From Sycobia sp. Sy_11 (taxonomy: Eukaryota; Arthropoda; Insecta; Hymenoptera; Epichrysomallidae), in contig JACCIC010000049.1 of the NCBI GenBank assembly GCA_018907035.1, positions 1,552,001-1,616,000 of the forward strand: DNA of 64,000 nucleotides. Direction: 5' to 3'. The position numbers were made by a program, and so were the translations under genes. Shown here in pieces: positions 48,901 through 61,021 of the stretch. Position 1 is the first letter of the stretch. Every line of letters starts with the position of its first letter. The notes under the pieces are model-generated. The model was given only the letters and a program-made list of their open reading frames with translations. It was not told the origin of the DNA and ran no database searches.

Positions 48901-51900
48901 AAAATTGCGATACTCCATGATTATAGTGAATTTTAATGTGATTTTTATTGAAAAATTCCCTCAGTCCATTTCAGTTCCTGATTTAATTCGTATTAAATTA
49001 ATAAATATTTTTATCGGTCTTACAGTCTTTATAATATAATATATTAGTTAAAGCAATGACAGTCAAACTTTATTCTTATTTTTATTTTATTATTAATTTT
49101 ATTTTATTTTTAGTTTTAATTTTTAATATAATTTATTTTAGTAATACGTTTTATTTCAGATTCTACAGGGGTGAACATAAACAAGGTCAGTCTGACTGTC
49201 ATTACTTTAACTAATATATTATATTATAAAGACTGTAAGACCGATAAAAATATTTATTAATTTAAATCAGAACAGTCGAGATAAGTACAATTTTTAATTT
49301 TAATTTGTATTGATACAGATGTCGTAAAGCGAATCATCGGCGGTCGCAATGTTCCGCGTGACTCTTTTCTAAATGTGGTAAGAGTCTATGGATTGAAAAG
49401 ATCAAACATGGGAGCGGAGTTTGTCTTCTGCACCGGTGTCATATATAATGCAAGATGGGTTGTTGTGAATGCAGAGTCTGTTTTTGCAATACGTTATGGT
49501 AGATTACTACCGTATGTAAGAGTGATTGCAGGTCAATGGAATCAGACTCAAGTGGTAGAGTCTATGCAAAGGCGAGCTGTTGAGCTTGCTCGTAAATACG
49601 AGGATACTGACGACACTCCGTAAGTTATAACGTATTTGTTGCATTTATTATTTTATTAATTTATGTGTGCGTTCGTAAAGAGCACTAACATTATACTTAA
49701 CATATAAATCCTGCATTAAAATTATGATCTTAAAGAATTGTTTCACTTGACTTAAAAAGTATAAAATAGCGTTTATAAATTAATTTTGAAACTTCCTTCT
49801 AGACCTTCCCAATGGATAAGGTAGTGAATAATTCTATTTTCGACAACTAATATAAATCAACCTAATAAATATTTTTATCGCTTTTAATATAAAGAGATGT
49901 CTGTAGTGATTCCTGAACTGACTCTGAAACTGAAAGAGTCCCTGAAGAGGAGCCAAAATGAATCGAAACGTTGAACGTTGCAGATGCAGAAAACAATTCT
50001 TTGGGAAATGGGGTAGTCAGTTTTTCTTTCATTATATACCTGTGCGTATGTATGTATGCATGTATGTCCTTTATAGATACCGAACTACTATATCGATCAC
50101 CTTTCAAATTTAACTATGTACTCTATTTTTTTCAAATTCTTCTTTATTGTTTTATTTCTTAATTATTTTATTCATTTTAGTTAAGGTATGTAGATCGAAA
50201 TCTTTTCAAGATATAAGAGCAGTGAATGGTTGAGTAATGTAATGTAATCTATTGAGAAGCTTGCTAAAAATTAAATCTTTCTGAAAATGATAGAGATTGT
50301 GATATCGTACTTGCTAATGCATCAGTTACTCATCTAATATAGAAAATACGTATATTATTTACAATTTTGCTGATCACCTGTTTCCCATCGAATCCCAATC
50401 ATCTACGAGAAAAGCATAAAAATTATATAAGTGAATATATCTTGCGTCGTTTATTAGTCATGGGCCCAGATATTTAATTCACAATATATATGTACAATGT
50501 GGTACATTCCTTAAATATCAACAAATTACTGGTGCAGTTGAGTATGTGTGCACCAAACCGATATGAAAATGACGATCTCATTTCGAAGGTGGTTGAATTG
50601 CGCATTCAGCTATGGAATTGTCATTAAATTTGCAAAGCACTGAGATGCCAACGTGCAATGTCAGCAAAACTTCGGGAATGGGAAAAGTTCTCAGGACCTT
50701 TGATTTGATGGCATGAATGTAGAATGGCTGACAACAAGCATTAGTAGCCCTTGATCGCACACTGAAACATTTGACAGGAAATAGACAAGTCTTGGGTAAT
50801 GCACAAATTTTATTGTCTGCCAATTGTCGGCAAACGTGATGAACTTCATGCATCTTTCAAATCATCTGCTCCGGGGCGTAAAGTAATATGCACGTAAAGT
50901 AATTAATCTTAGAAACCAATATCCGTGTCCATCTACAGAATGATGCATCTGTCTGATGTTTTACCAGACATTGGCAATAGAAGTTAAGCAATCAATCGAT
51001 CTACGCATTACATCGCTTTACCAACAGACTTTTGTAATATGGTATCAACCAAAGACGGAGTGATTCAAAAGGTTTTTTTAAATGTCATGGTGAATTGTAA
51101 AAATCGTCACAACTTAGCACACATACTGTATTAGCAGGTCCGAACGACGATGTTAATGTCATAAATTTCAGCATTCAAAAGAAAATTCAAGGCGAAGACA
51201 AAATGTGTATTGTGCATAAATGTGTATTGTGTATTAAGCAATAGAACTCTTGATTTGACACGTATTACAATGCTTACATAGATATCGATTAGATACTGTC
51301 TGAGTTCAAACTCTTACTGTTTCCAATTCGACTCGCTTTTGTTATAATAAAAAATATTGTTTATCCAGAATTAGTAAGATAATTACATAGAATTACATAA
51401 TACTGATAATAAACGTTGTTACTATTTTTTTACTTTTTAATTTTAATTTTTAACTTTTCATTATTATACATCGGAAATTATTAGGCATCAGAAATCGGAC
51501 ACAATGAGCATAAACATTGTGACATAGTAGGAGTTAGAAATAGTAATTTTGATTTCTTCTTAAAGAATTAGCATATCAAAAAAATCTAAGTATTAAATAT
51601 AGAATTTATTGTGACTTACATAATTTTTTAATTAAATTCAAGAATATGTAATATATGTGTTATATATGCGCATGCGTGCTATGTGGGGAGGGAGGTGTTT
51701 ATATTATAGTATTTCGAGAAAATTTTGAAAGTATAAATATTTATTACCCATTACAAACTTTTCAGATTTTCGGAATCTATAGATTTAGGCTTACTTAAAG
51801 TACGTGAGCCATTCATATTCGGAGAACACGTGAAAATGTTTCCATTTTCAAGAAATTCTGATCATCCCTCAGGGCGAGTAGTTATTGTTGGATGGGGAGC

Positions 51901-54900
51901 TACAACAATTGAGCAAGCAGAAAATGAAGAGATAACCGATGTTGCACAGATTATAGAAGAAGATGTGATACCGGAAACTGACTGTCATAGAGCTATAGAC
52001 AAATTGGTTAAGCATGGACATTTCTATTCCAGCGATAATTTTAACGTATTTAATTTCTGTACTGGTACGTTTAGGCTGAATCCAAAGGGCATATGTTATG
52101 TAAGTATGGCATAAAGTCATCTATAGTTTAAAAAATTAACCTCTATATTAAAATTCATAACTTTAGTTACGTCGACTAATATTAATGAAACTAATAAATA
52201 TTTTTATCGACTTTACAGTCTTCTTAATCAATCAATATAATCACCCCCCTGAAATATGAAATATAACACTCAAAAGATTCAAATGAAATTTAAATTTATT
52301 AATAAAGGACACCCTGACTACCATCACTAAAAGATCTCTGAAGTGTATCCAAACCACTTAAAACGTAGTTTTTTCAAATGGAGAAAACTATAGATGAAGG
52401 AGACAATTATATTGTCATTTACTAAAAAATTAACTTTAATTGGAATATTTTAGGTTTTCTATTACAGATTTAACGTGGGCGATTATAAATAAGGGCACTT
52501 CGATTGTTATTATAATTATATTAATTTGGTCAAAAAACTTTAAGACTGATAAAAATATTTATTAGTTTGGTTAATGTATATGTATATAATATGGTTTATG
52601 TATATAAGTCATATTATCATCGTAGCAGCCACACCTGTATTTCTAAAAAAAAAAGCTATGGATCAGCACATATTTACAAAGGATACTTACAATATTAATT
52701 GTTTTTATTCATTGCTGTTTGCGTAAAGCATAAAAGTTGCAGAAAGCGATAAACTTGAATATAAATGGGTAAATCCTTCTGTAATTCTGTCAGTTATTAG
52801 ATCAATATTTTTAATTCCAAACGCGTGAAAGAGTTATTACCCATATCTTCAAAACTATTTGATTCAACAATGTCAAATTTCACACAGATTTTCTAGAATG
52901 TCTGAATCATATTATCAATTTTTAAGAAAAATTTCCGATATTTTGCCATTTACATGAGCACACTATGTATTATGTACATAGTTTGAATGTAAATGCTTTA
53001 AATTTCGAAAGATAAATTTGATGCGCTTCCAAAAAGAGTAAAGGGCTGAAAATTCAAAAATAAAAACATTGACATCTAAAAATTGCAGTAATATTAATTA
53101 CTGTAAAAAAGACTTTATAAAATTTATACTAAAAGTATATAATACTGCGCAAAACAAATAAGAAATAATAATTCATCTTAGACAATTTTTTTTTGGATAT
53201 TTTAAATAATTATTAAATATAAGAATTAATTAATGTTTAAAAGAGTAAGATTATGAGTGACCAATTAATGAGTGATACATTTTCTTTATCGATCTATGTG
53301 CAAAAAAGTGCCAATCAGTATTCACTAAGTTTTGAAATCAGACGCAATACCTTGCTGTTCCTAGTCTTCACTTTGCCAGCAAGATATGCTTCAAGATTCC
53401 CGTTCAGTATTCCTGTTCTATTATTTTATGCCAGGTCTGTACATCATTACGACTTTTGGGCCTACATTTTCTAGTGGGCTCCGAAGTACTTGATATTCTA
53501 CTTTGATTATTTTGAAAATTATTAAATAATATGTTCCTTAAGCAGTATATATTGCTGATTTATTTTCGCGTAATTTTAAATATGTAAATAATTGTAATTG
53601 AGCGGCAAAGAATTCGCCATGTTAACAAATATTATGCGCGTATATTGTGATGTAAAGTGTTGATAGTATAACCGATCCGAGTCTTCCCGCTGTCTTTAGC
53701 AGGCCCGTCTCACGCCGGTCTCTCTTTTTCTCGTCTCGAATCCAGATAAACACGAGAGAATATGGACGATTGCCTCTGAATATACTCGCTCTCTAACTAC
53801 ACGTCTGACAGTCAATTCCACGAGGTGTTTTGCCTCCTCCCGCGGAAGCAGCCTCCTCTTATACGACAGAGACCCTCCCATTCGCATTGCATGGATAAGG
53901 CTAGTTCTGTTCCTCATTAGACTCGCGTCTCATTTGAATTTGAGGCGAGCATAAAGTCCTTACAAAACAGAATAATTGAGACAATATTTTACTACTTTTT
54001 AATATGAAGGAAGAATATCGTAATTTAAATAAAATAGACGATCAATTAAATAAATCTCAATAGTATAAGGTACTCAATATGTTACCATTACTGTCCACCT
54101 AGAAGGAATATATATATTCAAAATTTTCTATACCGAGTTTCAATAACTGATGGAATTTAAGGGGATGGCGCAGTCAATTTTTACAGATCGAGCAAAAAAT
54201 ATTCTGTTCTACATAATATTATATCTATGCATTAAATTATTGAGAATTTTAGTTAACCATGCCATTTATTCACATCTACTTTAGAATACTACGAAGTTTC
54301 TAATAGATTCGTCAAACCGAATGGAAATGAGAGCATTTTACAAATTTTATTTATAATTTTTGGTTATGAAATTGTCATAACGATTGACGAATCAACGGGA
54401 TATTATTTTAAACTGAAATTGTATCACTTGCATTGTTAATATAAAAAAAACAAGTTAAATTCATCTACGAATAAGAAAAATATAGAAATAATAAAGGATC
54501 TAAATATGAGTCTCGCCTATTGTCAAATACTCTTAATATTTCATCAAAATTACAATTCTCACTTTTCACTCTATAATTCTGGTATTTAAAATTTAACTTT
54601 ACGTTACTACAAGAAATGTCTTTCCAAAGTCGGTTCCAATTTTTATAAATATTACACGTTCAAATAATGTTGCAAAAGCATTTAATTAACAAATAGGTCT
54701 ATAATTATGGATGTTTAATAAATTATTGTATTTAATTTTATCAAAAGTTTAAAACCATTTAATATAAATATAATATTTTTATATAGGGTGATCAAGGTAG
54801 TCCAGTAATGCAAGAAGATGCCGAAACAGGAGAATATAAAGTTATTGGAATCAGTAATGCAGGAATTGCCAGCTTAAATATTAATGTACACACTCGTATT

Positions 54901-54954
54901 GAACCCTTTATTTTTTGGATTGAAAGAGAAATTGCTGCTTTCCCTGATTCATAA
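45945..54954 (+). CDS. Secreted S1 serine protease homologue E (four exons, inactive)
   Basis: The exons are 45945-45996, 49319-49619, 51766-52099 and 54787-54954. The phases are 1-2-0 with GT/AG junctions, and they join to 284 residues. As in D, I chose the second ATG; the first (45927) would add MESIIK. The signal peptide is MNLQLLVLICFLAIVNT, then VVKR|IIGG with the cut after Arg22. The His region reads WVVVNAESVF: His is Glu70 and the Cys58 equivalent is Ser71, while Cys55 (FCTGV) is left without a partner. Asp124 (DLGLLKV) is kept. The active-site motif is GDQGSP, so Ser is Gln232. The Cys191 equivalent is present (GICYGDQG), but the last exon has no Cys220. Glycosylation is possible at GQWNQTQ. 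It is a tandem paralogue of D. Its long introns contain short inverted-repeat elements, a hairpin element, a Helitron relic and a possible solo LTR. All splice sites nevertheless remain sound. Confidence 0.88.
47086..47310. repeat. Inverted-repeat element family, rearranged copy
   Basis: It starts TTAATAAATATGTTTATCGG and contains ATTATACTAATATAATGA, GTCCTTGTTTCGAATCACC and GAATCTGATATAG, as in the family. It ends with ACAAAGGACAACCTGACTGC. Its right part (about 47203-47300) is the reverse complement of 47894-47990. Confidence 0.55.
47894..47995. repeat. Inverted partner of the 47.2-kb repeat
   Basis: Sequence from TTTAAGGTGGTAGGGGCATT through TTGTCCTTTGCTAACATA and ATATAGTTTATTTTTATTA is the near reverse complement of 47203-47300. 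The two arms lie about 590 bp apart in intron 1 of gene E. Confidence 0.6.
48331..48512. repeat. Long hairpin element with 54-bp arms
   Basis: The left arm 48331-48384 and the right arm 48459-48512 are reverse complements with only about three mismatches. The loop contains a further inverted copy of the same unit (GAAGTACAGTGAGTAAAAAC), so the roughly 40-bp unit with GCAGTTTTT(T)ACT(T/C)ACTG is present three times. It could fold into a long stem in DNA or in pre-mRNA. It lies in intron 1 of gene E. Confidence 0.8.
48995..49263. mobile_element. Complete MITE-like element with about 75-bp terminal inverted repeats
   Basis: The left end AAATTAATAAATATTTTTAT and the right end are near-perfect reverse complements over about 75 bp, through CGGTCTTACAGTCTTTATAA and GACAGTC. 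The internal part is AT-rich without coding capacity. The element ends only about 55 bp before exon 2 of gene E. It is the best-preserved member of a family with other copies at 36775, 47086, 49857 and 52188. Confidence 0.8.
49857..49897. repeat. Terminal fragment of the MITE-like family
   Basis: CCTAATAAATATTTTTATCG followed by CTTTTAATATAAAG matches the terminal block of the family. No second end was found nearby. Confidence 0.45.
50570..51240 (+). mobile_element. Helitron helicase relic
   Basis: Shifted frames give, in order, TCNVSKTSGMGKVL-like residues, ALVALDRTLKHLTGNRQVLG, ILLSANCRQT, and, near the end, LAGPNDDVNVINFSIQKK. These are successive blocks of the PIF1-type helicase domain of animal Helitrons (ALDRTL..., LLSGDFRQ, LA.KN.DVN..N). 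Stops and frameshifts show decay. It sits in intron 2 of gene E, in the same orientation. Confidence 0.75.
52188..52568. mobile_element. MITE-like element, second copy with both ends
   Basis: The left end AAACTAATAAATATTTTTAT and the right end are reverse complements. The inner parts diverge but keep TATAATCACCCCCCTGAAAT and GGACACCCTGACTACC, diagnostic of the same family as 48995-49263. It starts about 90 bp after exon 3 of gene E. Confidence 0.7.
53619..53969 (-). mobile_element. Possible solo LTR
   Basis: On the minus strand this GC-richer block starts TGTTTTGTAAGGACTTTATG and ends GTTAACA, so it has TG...CA ends. It has a TATAAGAGG box about 110 bp in, as expected for a retroviral-type LTR promoter. 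I found no second LTR, and the flanks show no clear target-site duplication, so the boundaries are tentative. It lies in intron 3 of gene E. Confidence 0.3.
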
Positions 54955-55100
54955 TGAACTTGTAGTGTATTAATCAGACTTATTTATAAAAATAATAATT
55001 CTAATGATAGTTCCAATATCGTTGTTTAAATATACTTAAGAGTAACAAAGAAAGTAGTCTGTACTTTCTAATAATCAGATTCATTCTGAATTTTTTTCAC

Positions 55101-55106
55101 AATAAA
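55101..55106 (+). terminator. Gene E polyadenylation signal
   Basis: AATAAATCCCAATCATAAG lies about 150 bp beyond the stop and matches the context of the second gene D signal. Confidence 0.55.
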
Positions 55107-58079
55107 TCCCAATCATAAGATAAATACAATTATAAAATAACCCATTATTTTTAATAAGAAATGCAGAAACCGAGATCTTGGAAACAAGACATTTTTCTAC
55201 CATTTATTTGGAATTTTTAAAAAATTTTGATTGATACATCAAGTGATATTTATAAATTAATTTGTAAGGAACAAAATATATCGCTATATACTTTGGCTAT
55301 TATTCTATGAAATGTTAACCGTTGCAGGTATTTAAAGTTATTAAAGATGCAAAAAAATCATTAATTTTGCAAGGTATGATAAATTTATTGTTTTAAATAT
55401 ATGTTCTTTTACGTATAAGTATATCTGCAAATAATCAATATAAATGTCTTCTTTTACATTTTGTTTCCTTTTTTTTTATCAATTAGTAATAATATGTCTA
55501 CATACATTTATTGTCTTTCATATGGAGGTTTGAATTATTTTTAATACTACTGAAGACTCTTTTCATACTCTTCACTAAACTCTTAATTATTTTCCAAAAA
55601 TTAATCAATATTCGAATCAAGGAAATGGAGTTGAAAGTTGATTAAATTCATTTTTAATGCAGCGCTTTGAAATTCACATTTTCCATATTACCTAAAATTT
55701 TAAATTCATTTTTAAAATTGAATCATAAAACTTTCTGTGTTCGCCGTTTTTACTTTCAATTTTTCATCTTGAAATACAGTACTATAATAAGGTACTAGCT
55801 TTCCTTATAAGGTAGGATTAAGGTAAAGAAATTGACACTTGAAAAAAGATTGGCTTAAATGCCTATATTAATATATATATATAGGGTAGTGCGTGTATAT
55901 GAAACTCGCAAGGTCACGTCACGTGTCAAGCGTAGCAGGAGTTAATGTATATAAGCTCCCGAAGTTCCAATGACCGGCGGTGTTAGGAGTGCCCAGGATT
56001 CGCCCAAGATCGGTTTTGCAGCGCAGTTCGGGCTATGAGAACTCATCTATGAGTCCGCTTCTTTCCTGACTTTCCTGGCAGTTCTTTCAAGCTCATCGTG
56101 ATCATGAAAGTGATTTAACTTGAATTCTTAAATACTTAAAATTAAATATACTCTTTGCACTATTAAATTCATGAATAAATTCTTTCTGGTTCGCTAAAAT
56201 TATACTTCTAGGTTATAAAACATCAATATTTCCAAGAAAATTCATTATTAAAATTGTTTAAAATATATTTATAATATATTTATATTAGAACTGCTTTAAT
56301 ATTGTTAGATAATACTTCATTTAAAAAGCAATTTGTAGCTTAGCCGCTATATTGGAGAAACTCATGCGACAACTTGTACAAAAGAAAAAAAGATTTTATT
56401 TCTGTAAAATATTTTCCATTTTAATTACCAGTACGTCAGTAAAAAATTAAAACATTGAAACAGCTGAAATATGAATACGTATTTAAAGCGTAAAACAAAA
56501 AAGTACAAAAATAAAAAGCTAAAGTTTCAATTTTAAATGAATTAAAAATGTGCAACCTCATAAAAGAAATAAAAATAATAATGTCATTGTAGCAATTAAG
56601 CGATTTTACAAAAGCGTCAAGAGAGTCAATGAAAAGAAAAGTTATATAAATCAAGAAAAAAATTTGTTCTTAAATTAATTTCCATGTTTCGTGCGTGCAG
56701 AAAAATTATAAACAAATATTTTAACTCTCAATATTATATTCATAAAAATCAGTTTAGTTAAATTAACTGCAATCAAGTTATAAATAGTGTTGAAATATTA
56801 TGATTTATTCTACCTAACTGACAATCGTAGTTATTATTAAGATCGATATCTTTTATAAAAATTTTTAATTAATTATTAAATACGAATATTTTTACAAATG
56901 AGATTATTGGTGTCTCTTAAATAAACAACGGACAACTTTGGTGAAAATATTTTACCTTCCAACTATTTTGCATTTATATAGATTCATTTGCATAATAATA
57001 GTGATTTAAATTTCAATATAACATTTAACAATTGTTATGCTATAATCAGTTGCATATATTACTATTCAAACAATCTCTCTGTCTTACCCCATTTGGAGCT
57101 ACTCAACACCATGAAAATAATTATATTTAGCTTGATCTCTTTATCACTAGCTCATCTTTAAAATCTACTTGTAGGACAAATTAGTAAACCCATCTAGTAG
57201 TACATAACGTTATTTGATCATGCGATACAGTTGTAATATGCTAGTAAGAAAAAGTATTCAGATACTGACGCATGACTTACGTAATGCTGTACCTGAGGTG
57301 ATCTCGTATTTTAACGTAAACATTTGATAATATTTTAACAATATTATAATTAATATTTTATATAAATACGTGTTCTTTACATTTGCGGAACATGCGATAA
57401 AATTATATCCTATAGTTTTCGACTGATGTTAGAAATAAATGGAAAAATCATCGTTTTTTTAGGTGTAATAAGCACTCAAAAAAAAAGAATTATTTCACCA
57501 ATATCACTTATTGTATATAACCATTATAATTGATATTATTGTAATAACCTGCCCCTATCGAACTACTTAATCAAGAATGGACGACATCACTCAAGTTACT
57601 AGTATGTACGTCTTATTCAAAATTTGATTTATAAATATGGTCTCAACAATCGTCATTTAAATCCTATTCCAAGAGAAATCCGAAACTTGTTATATTTGCC
57701 ACTATGCAGGTCTAGACAACAGTAGCCGAAATGGATTTTCTCAGAAAACTGAATTTTGAGATGAAGCTCGGCTTTAATAGCTATTGATTATTACAAGGAG
57801 AATTATGTAGTCCTCGGCGAGCCTGGTTAACGGAGTAGGCTATTCTCTAAAGCTTATTTCTACACGATAGAACAGAATACTTCACAATGCTGCTGATGCA
57901 AAATCTCGGCCAACTTTTTTCTATACCATTTAACTTCACTCAGCGTAATGTTTTCAAATAATTTTGCTACTCAGTTACGAAGATCCGTTATGTTTAGTGA
58001 ACAACGCATATGTCGAACTGCTTATTATCTTTTTCTCGCATCATTTGCATTAATTTTCAGTAATTTGTCTAATCAGGTC
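55107..58079. other. gene-free stretch with one promoter-like patch
   Basis: A GC-richer block at about 55880-56115 contains a TATATAAG box (55948-55955) followed by sequence resembling a leader or LTR. I could not assign it. From 57560 to 57960 there is unidentified, less AT-rich sequence that may belong to the adjoining DNA transposons. The rest is AT-rich and empty. Confidence 0.4.
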
Positions 58080-58464
58080 TTGTGAGGTACGACGAACGCT
58101 CGAGTCGGCCAAGAAAGTCGGTTATTGAAAGAAACATCGAAATTCTTAATAATTCCATCAAACAGTAGTCCAAATCTACATTGGTTGAAGTACAAACGGA
58201 GCTTGAGTTATTGATGATTTGGACTTTAAAATCGTTAGTCTGCGATTTATTGTCGCACGAACTGAACGGCCGCGGAAAATTGCTTTGCATCTAACATTCA
58301 AAAACATCATTAACCTTTCAAGGGCCGGGATCCGACTTTGGCGTAATAAAACGTGGCAACATCCAAAGGGATTTGATTTATCATACCTGCTCACAAACAA
58401 AGTGAGTGCATTTGGTTCTATCAATGTATTTGAATCTGAAAAATATCGTAGAAATATAGTCTAA
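58080..58464 (+). mobile_element. Tc1-like transposase relic
   Basis: A frame near 58095 reads RSSRPRKSVIERNIEI, like the linker after the DNA-binding domain of Tc1-type transposases. A second frame ends LLTNKVSAFGSINVF, resembling the first catalytic block (SDES.F..FGS) with the Asp replaced. Between them frames shift. It is clearly inactive and is followed by a separate mariner relic. Confidence 0.5.
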
Positions 58465-58639
58465 AAAATTTTACATTTGCCTTTACCGTATAGGCCCGTT
58501 ATGACATTATATGCCACAATATGCCATTTGGTGTAATACCAATGACCTCCAAACATTTAGCACGAATTCAGGTCTTTATGATATGCTTCAAATTACTTTT
58601 CTATAGAAACAGCCCTTTTTTTAAATTTTTGAAGCGCCG

Positions 58640-59235
58640 ACCCTCTAAAGGTTAAAGAGGCAAAAAAACGATGTAATCTTGTTCTGTACTGTCATAATTG
58701 GTAACGAGTCATCGTATTTAAAATATGTTCTCGTAACCCAATGTTAATTTGTTTTTTCAATTCAAAAATAATCATTCATAAGGAATTCATTCGGGAAGAT
58801 GAAACCGTAAATGCTGTATATTATCTCGACATTATTAAGCGTTGGTTGCATATTTGTCATGCAAGACCGGAAGATTGTCAAAATGAAAGTTGGCGTTTAT
58901 TGCCCGATGATGCACGACATCATCGTTCGATACTTATGATTAATTTATTAACGAAAAATGATATTCGAACAGTTGATCATTCACCATATTCGCTTAATTT
59001 GGCACCATTCGGAGCTTTTTTGCTTCGATAGATTGTCAAAAAACTATGAAAGGAAAGTACTATAAGGGCCGATATCCTTAAGATAACATCTGCTGGGAAC
59101 CTAACAAAATTGTTCGATTCGGTGTTTGACCGTGAAAATCGCTGTAGAAGAAGGAGATTATTTTGAAGGAAATAAATGATCCTTGGAAAAAATTAACATT
59201 TTTCTATTTATTTGAAATTATTTATTTTTCAAACA
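58640..59235 (+). mobile_element. mariner transposase relic
   Basis: TVIIGNESSYL (about 58688) corresponds to the first catalytic block (ITGDE). The long frame 58741-59031 contains FNSKIIIHKEFI, ETVNAVYYLDIIKRW, LLPDDARHH and YSLNLAPFGAFLL. These match the DSKGIVH, Y...L, HHDNAPAH and YSPDLAPCD blocks. The first and third catalytic Asp residues are replaced and the first half is missing. It is a dead copy. Confidence 0.8.
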
Positions 59236-60940
59236 GACTGTGTAATAATATTATGTAATAACTGTATAATAATATTAAGCTCATTACTACCTAGCGTATA
59301 TTTATATTCCAAAATCAATAATTAATTTATGTATTATATACTTATTTACATGCATAAAATACTATAGTTTAGAAAGTGATCGATTTCATTGCCATAGGTA
59401 AATTTTTTATAGGTTTAAATAACTCCTTAAAAAAAATTTCATGTGCAGAAATTTAATAAATTATGAAATTAAATTCTATAAACTGAAATAATGAAGTAAT
59501 TGGTCCTGTAATGCACTTGGAATTTTTACAGTCATTTTCTTATTTTTTAGTTATGGTGATTACCCCCCTCACCATCTCTGGATCTACCAATGTACTTTGC
59601 TGATTAATTAATTAACGAATTTTATTTTCTTTTATAAAAAGTTTCGAATAACTATCTATACATTTACATATGCATAAATTGTGTAAATATTTATTTACAG
59701 AAGATATCCCTTTCTTATAAATGTTACTTCTGTAAACTACTGTATCTGATAAGAAATTATTTACAAGGTTTGCAATCAAATCCAGAAATATTTTCCTGCT
59801 TCTGGAACTACCCTGGTATAACCCTTGGCTGTCTTGAGGGAGATATGAAAGTTATAAATTGTAGAAAAACGCGTGTACACAGTTACATGAAAATAGTTAT
59901 ATATCTATCGCTAGATAGCATATGGCGATAGAATATTTTCATAAGTTCAGAATTATTTATTTGAAAAATTAAATTTTGTTACAATTATTATAGATCATCT
60001 TTCTATCTTAAATTAGATCTAGAATATAGAAATTTTTTATACGTTTTTTAGATTTTTATATAATCTTTTTGTATAAATTTTTTAATATTGTTGAGAACAT
60101 TCATTACTTTTATAATGTTTAGAATTTTTGATAATTTTTTTCATTTAATATCTTAATTTTTTCAAAATATTCACCATATTTTATAAGCCATTCTCAATTT
60201 TGAAAATCCAATAGTAATTGGTATTAAGTGATTCCAAGAAATTAAGAGAACGTGTTAATTTCAAAAAACAATTTTTTTTTAAATATAGATGCTGTAAAAG
60301 GTTAAAAAATTACTCAAAATATGTTTAATAATTATTTATCCATCACTACAGTTCTTTTACACGTTATATATTTAAGATAACTTATTGTCATTTTTAATCA
60401 GATGTAATTAGTACTATATTAACATTAGAAATTCAGCTTAGTACAAATAATATTATCTATATCCCAATATATATAGCATAAAATTAAAAATCATGTAGAA
60501 TATTATCGTGTTGTATAAAAATAACTTTTAAAATATATATCTATTAGTAATTGTGAGTATCAAAATAAATATCAATCATATTTATCGACTAAATTTCAAA
60601 TTTCACGGAAGGCGACCCCTTTCTTTCTTTCAATTTATTAAACAATATGTAAACTTTAAGCTCTCACATATTAATATAAAATTGTCAGTATAGAATGTCA
60701 TATTGATATTGCGCCTTCTTGAAACTAGTATTGATCAATCATTTGAAATAAATTACAGCCTTGCATTGATATATAAAACTAATTCAAAGAAATTTATTTT
60801 TTACACAAAGCCATTATCTATTAAATACAGATAAACTAATAGAATCTTAAATCACTATTATGTGCAAATTGATTGTATTCTTTATTAAAACTATGGATAC
60901 CAGACAAGTCATAGTATCATATTGAATTATTGTTCATACA
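59236..60940. other. AT-rich gene-free stretch
   Basis: No exon, RNA gene or recognisable repeat between the mariner relic and the CAP gene promoter. Confidence 0.55.
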
Positions 60941-60947
60941 AAATATT

Positions 60948-60969
60948 TCAGATAAACGTAAAAATATAC
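60948..60969 (+). promoter_or_regulatory. Gene F upstream GATA and TATA-like elements
   Basis: CAGATAAACG is followed about 6 bp later by AAAATATACC. The layout resembles the promoters of the protease genes, but the TATA-like box is weaker. The start codon is at 61022. Confidence 0.4.
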
Positions 60970-61021
60970 CTTCTCCATATTTTAAGCTTCAGAACGAAAA
61001 CCTTCAGATATTTTTCATAGA

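Noticed and set aside
51869..52120. 83-codon minus-strand frame
   Set aside because: Antisense shadow of exon 3 of gene E.
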